A DNA stretch of 64,000 nucleotides, taken from contig NZ_CP017480.1 of NCBI RefSeq assembly GCF_001887595.1, positions 248,001-312,000 of the forward strand, read 5' to 3'. This stretch comes from Luteibacter rhizovicinus DSM 16549 (GTDB taxonomy: Bacteria; Pseudomonadota; Gammaproteobacteria; Xanthomonadales; Rhodanobacteraceae). This document shows, piece after piece, positions 61,668 through 64,000 of this stretch. The notes under the pieces are model-generated. The model was not told the origin of the DNA. It was given only the letters and a program-made list of their open reading frames with translations, and ran no database searches. The first letter of the stretch is position 1. Each line of letters starts with the position of its first letter. Made by a program: the position numbers and the translations under genes.

Positions 61668-64000
61668 ATGGACAGCATTCGCATCCGCGGCGCCCGCACG
61701 CACAATCTCAAGAATATCGACCTCGACCTGCCCCGCGATCGCCTGATCGTGATCACGGGGCTGTCCGGATCCGGTAAATCCTCGCTGGCTTTCGACACGA
61801 TCTATGCCGAAGGCCAGCGTCGCTATGTCGAGTCATTGTCCGCCTACGCGCGGCAATTCCTCTCGATCATGGAAAAGCCGGACGTGGACACGATCGAAGG
61901 CCTCTCGCCGGCCATCTCGATCGAGCAGAAGTCGACTTCCCACAACCCTCGCTCCACCGTCGGCACGATCACCGAGGTGTACGACTACCTGCGCCTGCTC
62001 TACGCGCGAGTCGGTACACCGCGGTGCCCGACCCACGGCATCGCGCTCGAGGCACAGACCGTCAGCCAGATGGTCGACAGCGCGATGGCGCTCGACGCCG
62101 ACAAGCGCTGGATGCTTCTCGCGCCGGTGATCCGCGAGCGCAAGGGCGAACACGTGCAGGTCTTCGACCAACTGCGCGCCCAGGGCTTCGTCCGCGCCCG
62201 CGTGGACGGTGAGGTCTACGATCTCGACGCCGTGCCGCCGTTGACCCTGCGCCAGAAGCACACGATCGAAGCCGTGATCGACCGCTTCCGTCCACGTGAC
62301 GACATCAAGCAGCGCCTGGCCGAATCTTTCGAGACCGCCCTGCGGCTTGGCGAAGGCATCGTCACCCTGGTCGACATGGACGATGCGAAGGCGCCGGAGC
62401 AACTGTTCTCCTCGCGTTTCTCCTGCCCGATGTGCGACTACTCGCTGCCGGAACTCGAGCCGCGCCTGTTCTCGTTCAATTCCCCGGTCGGCGCCTGCCC
62501 GACCTGCGACGGCCTGGGCGTGACCCAGGTCTTCGATCCCTCGCGCGTGGTCGGCCATCCCGAGCTCAGCCTTGCCGGCGGCGCCATTCGTGGTTGGGAC
62601 CGTCGCAATGCGCATTATTTCCAGCTGATCATCTCGCTGGCCAAGTACTACGGCTTCGACCCGGAAACCCCGTGGCGCGAGCTGGCCAAACCGATGCAGA
62701 ACGCCGTCCTCAACGGTTCGGGCAAGGACGTCATCCCGTTCCGCTACATCACCGATCGGGGCGGCAAGGTTACCCGCGAGCATAAGTTCGAGGGCATCCT
62801 GCCCAACCTCGAGCGCCGCTACCGTGAGACCGAGTCCGCCGCCGTTCGCGAAGAACTCTCGCGCTACATCGCGGACCACCCCTGCCCGGATTGCGGCGGC
62901 CAGCGCCTGAACCCGTCGGCGCGCAACGTTTTCGTCGCCGACCGCGCGATTCCCGAGCTGACCTCGCTCGCGATCGACAACGCGCTCGGCTTCTTCGAAA
63001 ACCTGAAGCTACCCGGTTGGCGCGGCGAGATCGCCGTCAAGATCGTCAAGGAAATCCGCGAGCGCCTGACCTTCCTCAACGATGTCGGCCTCAACTACCT
63101 CACGCTCGATCGCCAGGCAGACTCCCTGTCCGGCGGTGAAGCCCAGCGCATCCGCCTGGCCAGCCAGATCGGCGCCGGCCTCGTGGGCGTGATGTACGTG
63201 CTGGACGAGCCCTCGATCGGACTGCACCAGCGCGACAACGAACGCCTGCTCGGCACCCTCACCCGTCTGCGCGACCTCGGCAATACGGTGATCGTGGTCG
63301 AGCATGACGAAGATGCGATCCGCGCGGCGGACCACATCCTCGACATCGGCCCCGGTGCCGGCGTGCATGGCGGCGAGATCGTGGGCGAAGGTTCGCTCGA
63401 AGACATCCTCGCGTCACCGCGTTCGGTGACCGCGAAGTACCTGACCGGCGAGCGCGGTATCCGCGTGCCGAAAAAGCGCCGCCAGCCGCGCGACGACAAG
63501 TGGATCGAACTCAAGGGCGCCACGGGCAACAACCTCAAGGATGTCGACGTTCGCATTCCGGTCGGCACCTTTACCTGCGTCACCGGCGTGTCCGGCTCCG
63601 GTAAATCCACCCTGATCAACGACACCTTCTATCGCCTTGCCGCGATGGAACTCAACGGCGCGGGCGAGCAGCCGGCGCCGTACGAGTCGATCGAGGGCCT
63701 CGAGCTGTTCGACAAGGTGGTCGACATCGACCAGTCGCCGATCGGCCGCACGCCGCGCTCGAACCCGGCCACTTACACGGGCCTGTTCACGCCGCTGCGC
63801 GAGCTGTACGCGCAGGTGCCGGAGTCGCGCCAGCGCGGTTACTCCGCCGGCCGCTTCAGCTTCAACGTACGCGGTGGCCGCTGCGAGGCCTGCGAAGGCG
63901 ACGGCATGATCAAGGTGGAGATGCACTTCCTGCCGGACGTGTATGTCCCTTGCGATGTCTGCCACGGCAAGCGCTACAACCGCGAGACGCTCGAAGTCCT
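61668..64000 (+). CDS. uvrA: Excinuclease ABC subunit A, 3' partial
   Basis: The frame is open from ATG 61668 to the window end, 777 residues of a protein normally about 940-1000. UvrA finds DNA damage in nucleotide excision repair as an ATP-binding dimer. Visible parts are '[16 protein letters not shown]', Walker A '[10 protein letters not shown]' (about 31-40), the first zinc site ('CPMCDYS' and 'CPTCDGLG'), the ABC signature '[12 protein letters not shown]' (near 487), '[14 protein letters not shown]', the second Walker A '[10 protein letters not shown]' (near 641) and the start of the second zinc module ('RCEACEGDG' and '[10 protein letters not shown]'). The C-terminal ATPase half is cut off by the window edge. 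Confidence 0.98.
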   Translation, partial: MDSIRIRGARTHNLKNIDLDLPRDRLIVITGLSGSGKSSLAFDTIYAEGQRRYVESLSAYARQFLSIMEKPDVDTIEGLSPAISIEQKSTSHNPRSTVGTITEVYDYLRLLYARVGTPRCPTHGIALEAQTVSQMVDSAMALDADKRWMLLAPVIRERKGEHVQVFDQLRAQGFVRARVDGEVYDLDAVPPLTLRQKHTIEAVIDRFRPRDDIKQRLAESFETALRLGEGIVTLVDMDDAKAPEQLFSSRFSCPMCDYSLPELEPRLFSFNSPVGACPTCDGLGVTQVFDPSRVVGHPELSLAGGAIRGWDRRNAHYFQLIISLAKYYGFDPETPWRELAKPMQNAVLNGSGKDVIPFRYITDRGGKVTREHKFEGILPNLERRYRETESAAVREELSRYIADHPCPDCGGQRLNPSARNVFVADRAIPELTSLAIDNALGFFENLKLPGWRGEIAVKIVKEIRERLTFLNDVGLNYLTLDRQADSLSGGEAQRIRLASQIGAGLVGVMYVLDEPSIGLHQRDNERLLGTLTRLRDLGNTVIVVEHDEDAIRAADHILDIGPGAGVHGGEIVGEGSLEDILASPRSVTAKYLTGERGIRVPKKRRQPRDDKWIELKGATGNNLKDVDVRIPVGTFTCVTGVSGSGKSTLINDTFYRLAAMELNGAGEQPAPYESIEGLELFDKVVDIDQSPIGRTPRSNPATYTGLFTPLRELYAQVPESRQRGYSAGRFSFNVRGGRCEACEGDGMIKVEMHFLPDVYVPCDVCHGKRYNRETLEV

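Overview
This 64 kb window is a piece of a high-GC gammaproteobacterial chromosome. Gene content and order fit the Xanthomonadales, most likely a Rhodanobacteraceae member such as Luteibacter or Dyella: an ArsR/methyltransferase fusion ahead of a two-gene metH, a pilVWX-pilY1-pilE minor-pilin operon, a 180-kDa-type NAD-glutamate dehydrogenase, and dispersed REP palindromes. The genus is an inference, not something read directly. Most of the window is ordinary, densely packed core chromosome. I see no prophage, integrase, insertion sequence or CRISPR array.

Layout. 1-9.9 kb: the end of mccB, xseA, a MerA/Lpd-like flavoprotein, tRNA-Arg(CCT), a GFA-family protein, an antiquitin-type aldehyde dehydrogenase, a methyltransferase, pyrD and murB. 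10-14.2 kb: ppk1 and a membrane diguanylate cyclase. 14.3-19.5 kb: an operon of glutaryl-CoA dehydrogenase, a glutathione transferase and a fused alpha-beta 2-oxoacid dehydrogenase E1, divergent from an EamA exporter. 19.6-27 kb: an unrecognised protein, a structured RNA candidate, a 5'-nucleotidase overlapping nadK, and NAD-GDH. 27.3-32.5 kb: a TetR-controlled RND efflux operon without an outer-membrane channel. 32.8-33.5 kb: a BrnT toxin with an atypical overlapping partner. 33.5-40 kb: an acyl-CoA dehydrogenase, the ArsR-methyltransferase regulator, split metH and a LAB_N membrane protein. 40-40.6 kb: tRNA-Val(CAC) followed by a tandem array of its own 3' half plus terminator. 40.7-48.2 kb: the type IV minor-pilin operon. 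48.3-50.8 kb: small proteins, a GNAT acetyltransferase and a degenerate AroQ-like protein. 50.8-58.7 kb: tRNA-Thr(CGT), ispH, lspA, ileS, ribF and murJ, divergent from rpsT. 58.9-64 kb: obgE, rpmA, rplU, a DUF2059 protein and the start of uvrA.

How the genes work together. The aldehyde dehydrogenase at 5.4 kb, the fused E1 and GcdH could form parts of a lysine to 2-aminoadipate to glutaryl-CoA route. MccB belongs to leucine breakdown, and NAD-GDH feeds glutamate carbon into the TCA cycle. The methionine locus looks self-regulated by a SAM/SAH-sensing fusion repressor. The murJ-ribF-ileS-lspA-ispH and rplU-rpmA-obgE blocks are conserved housekeeping clusters.

The most unusual items are the 117-bp tandem array behind tRNA-Val, the BrnT module whose partner is an internal duplication without the usual DNA-binding half, a structured and terminated RNA candidate at about 20.1-20.26 kb, and two REP families that differ by a compensatory base pair. 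Every long open frame lying opposite or inside another gene was treated as a high-GC shadow and left out.
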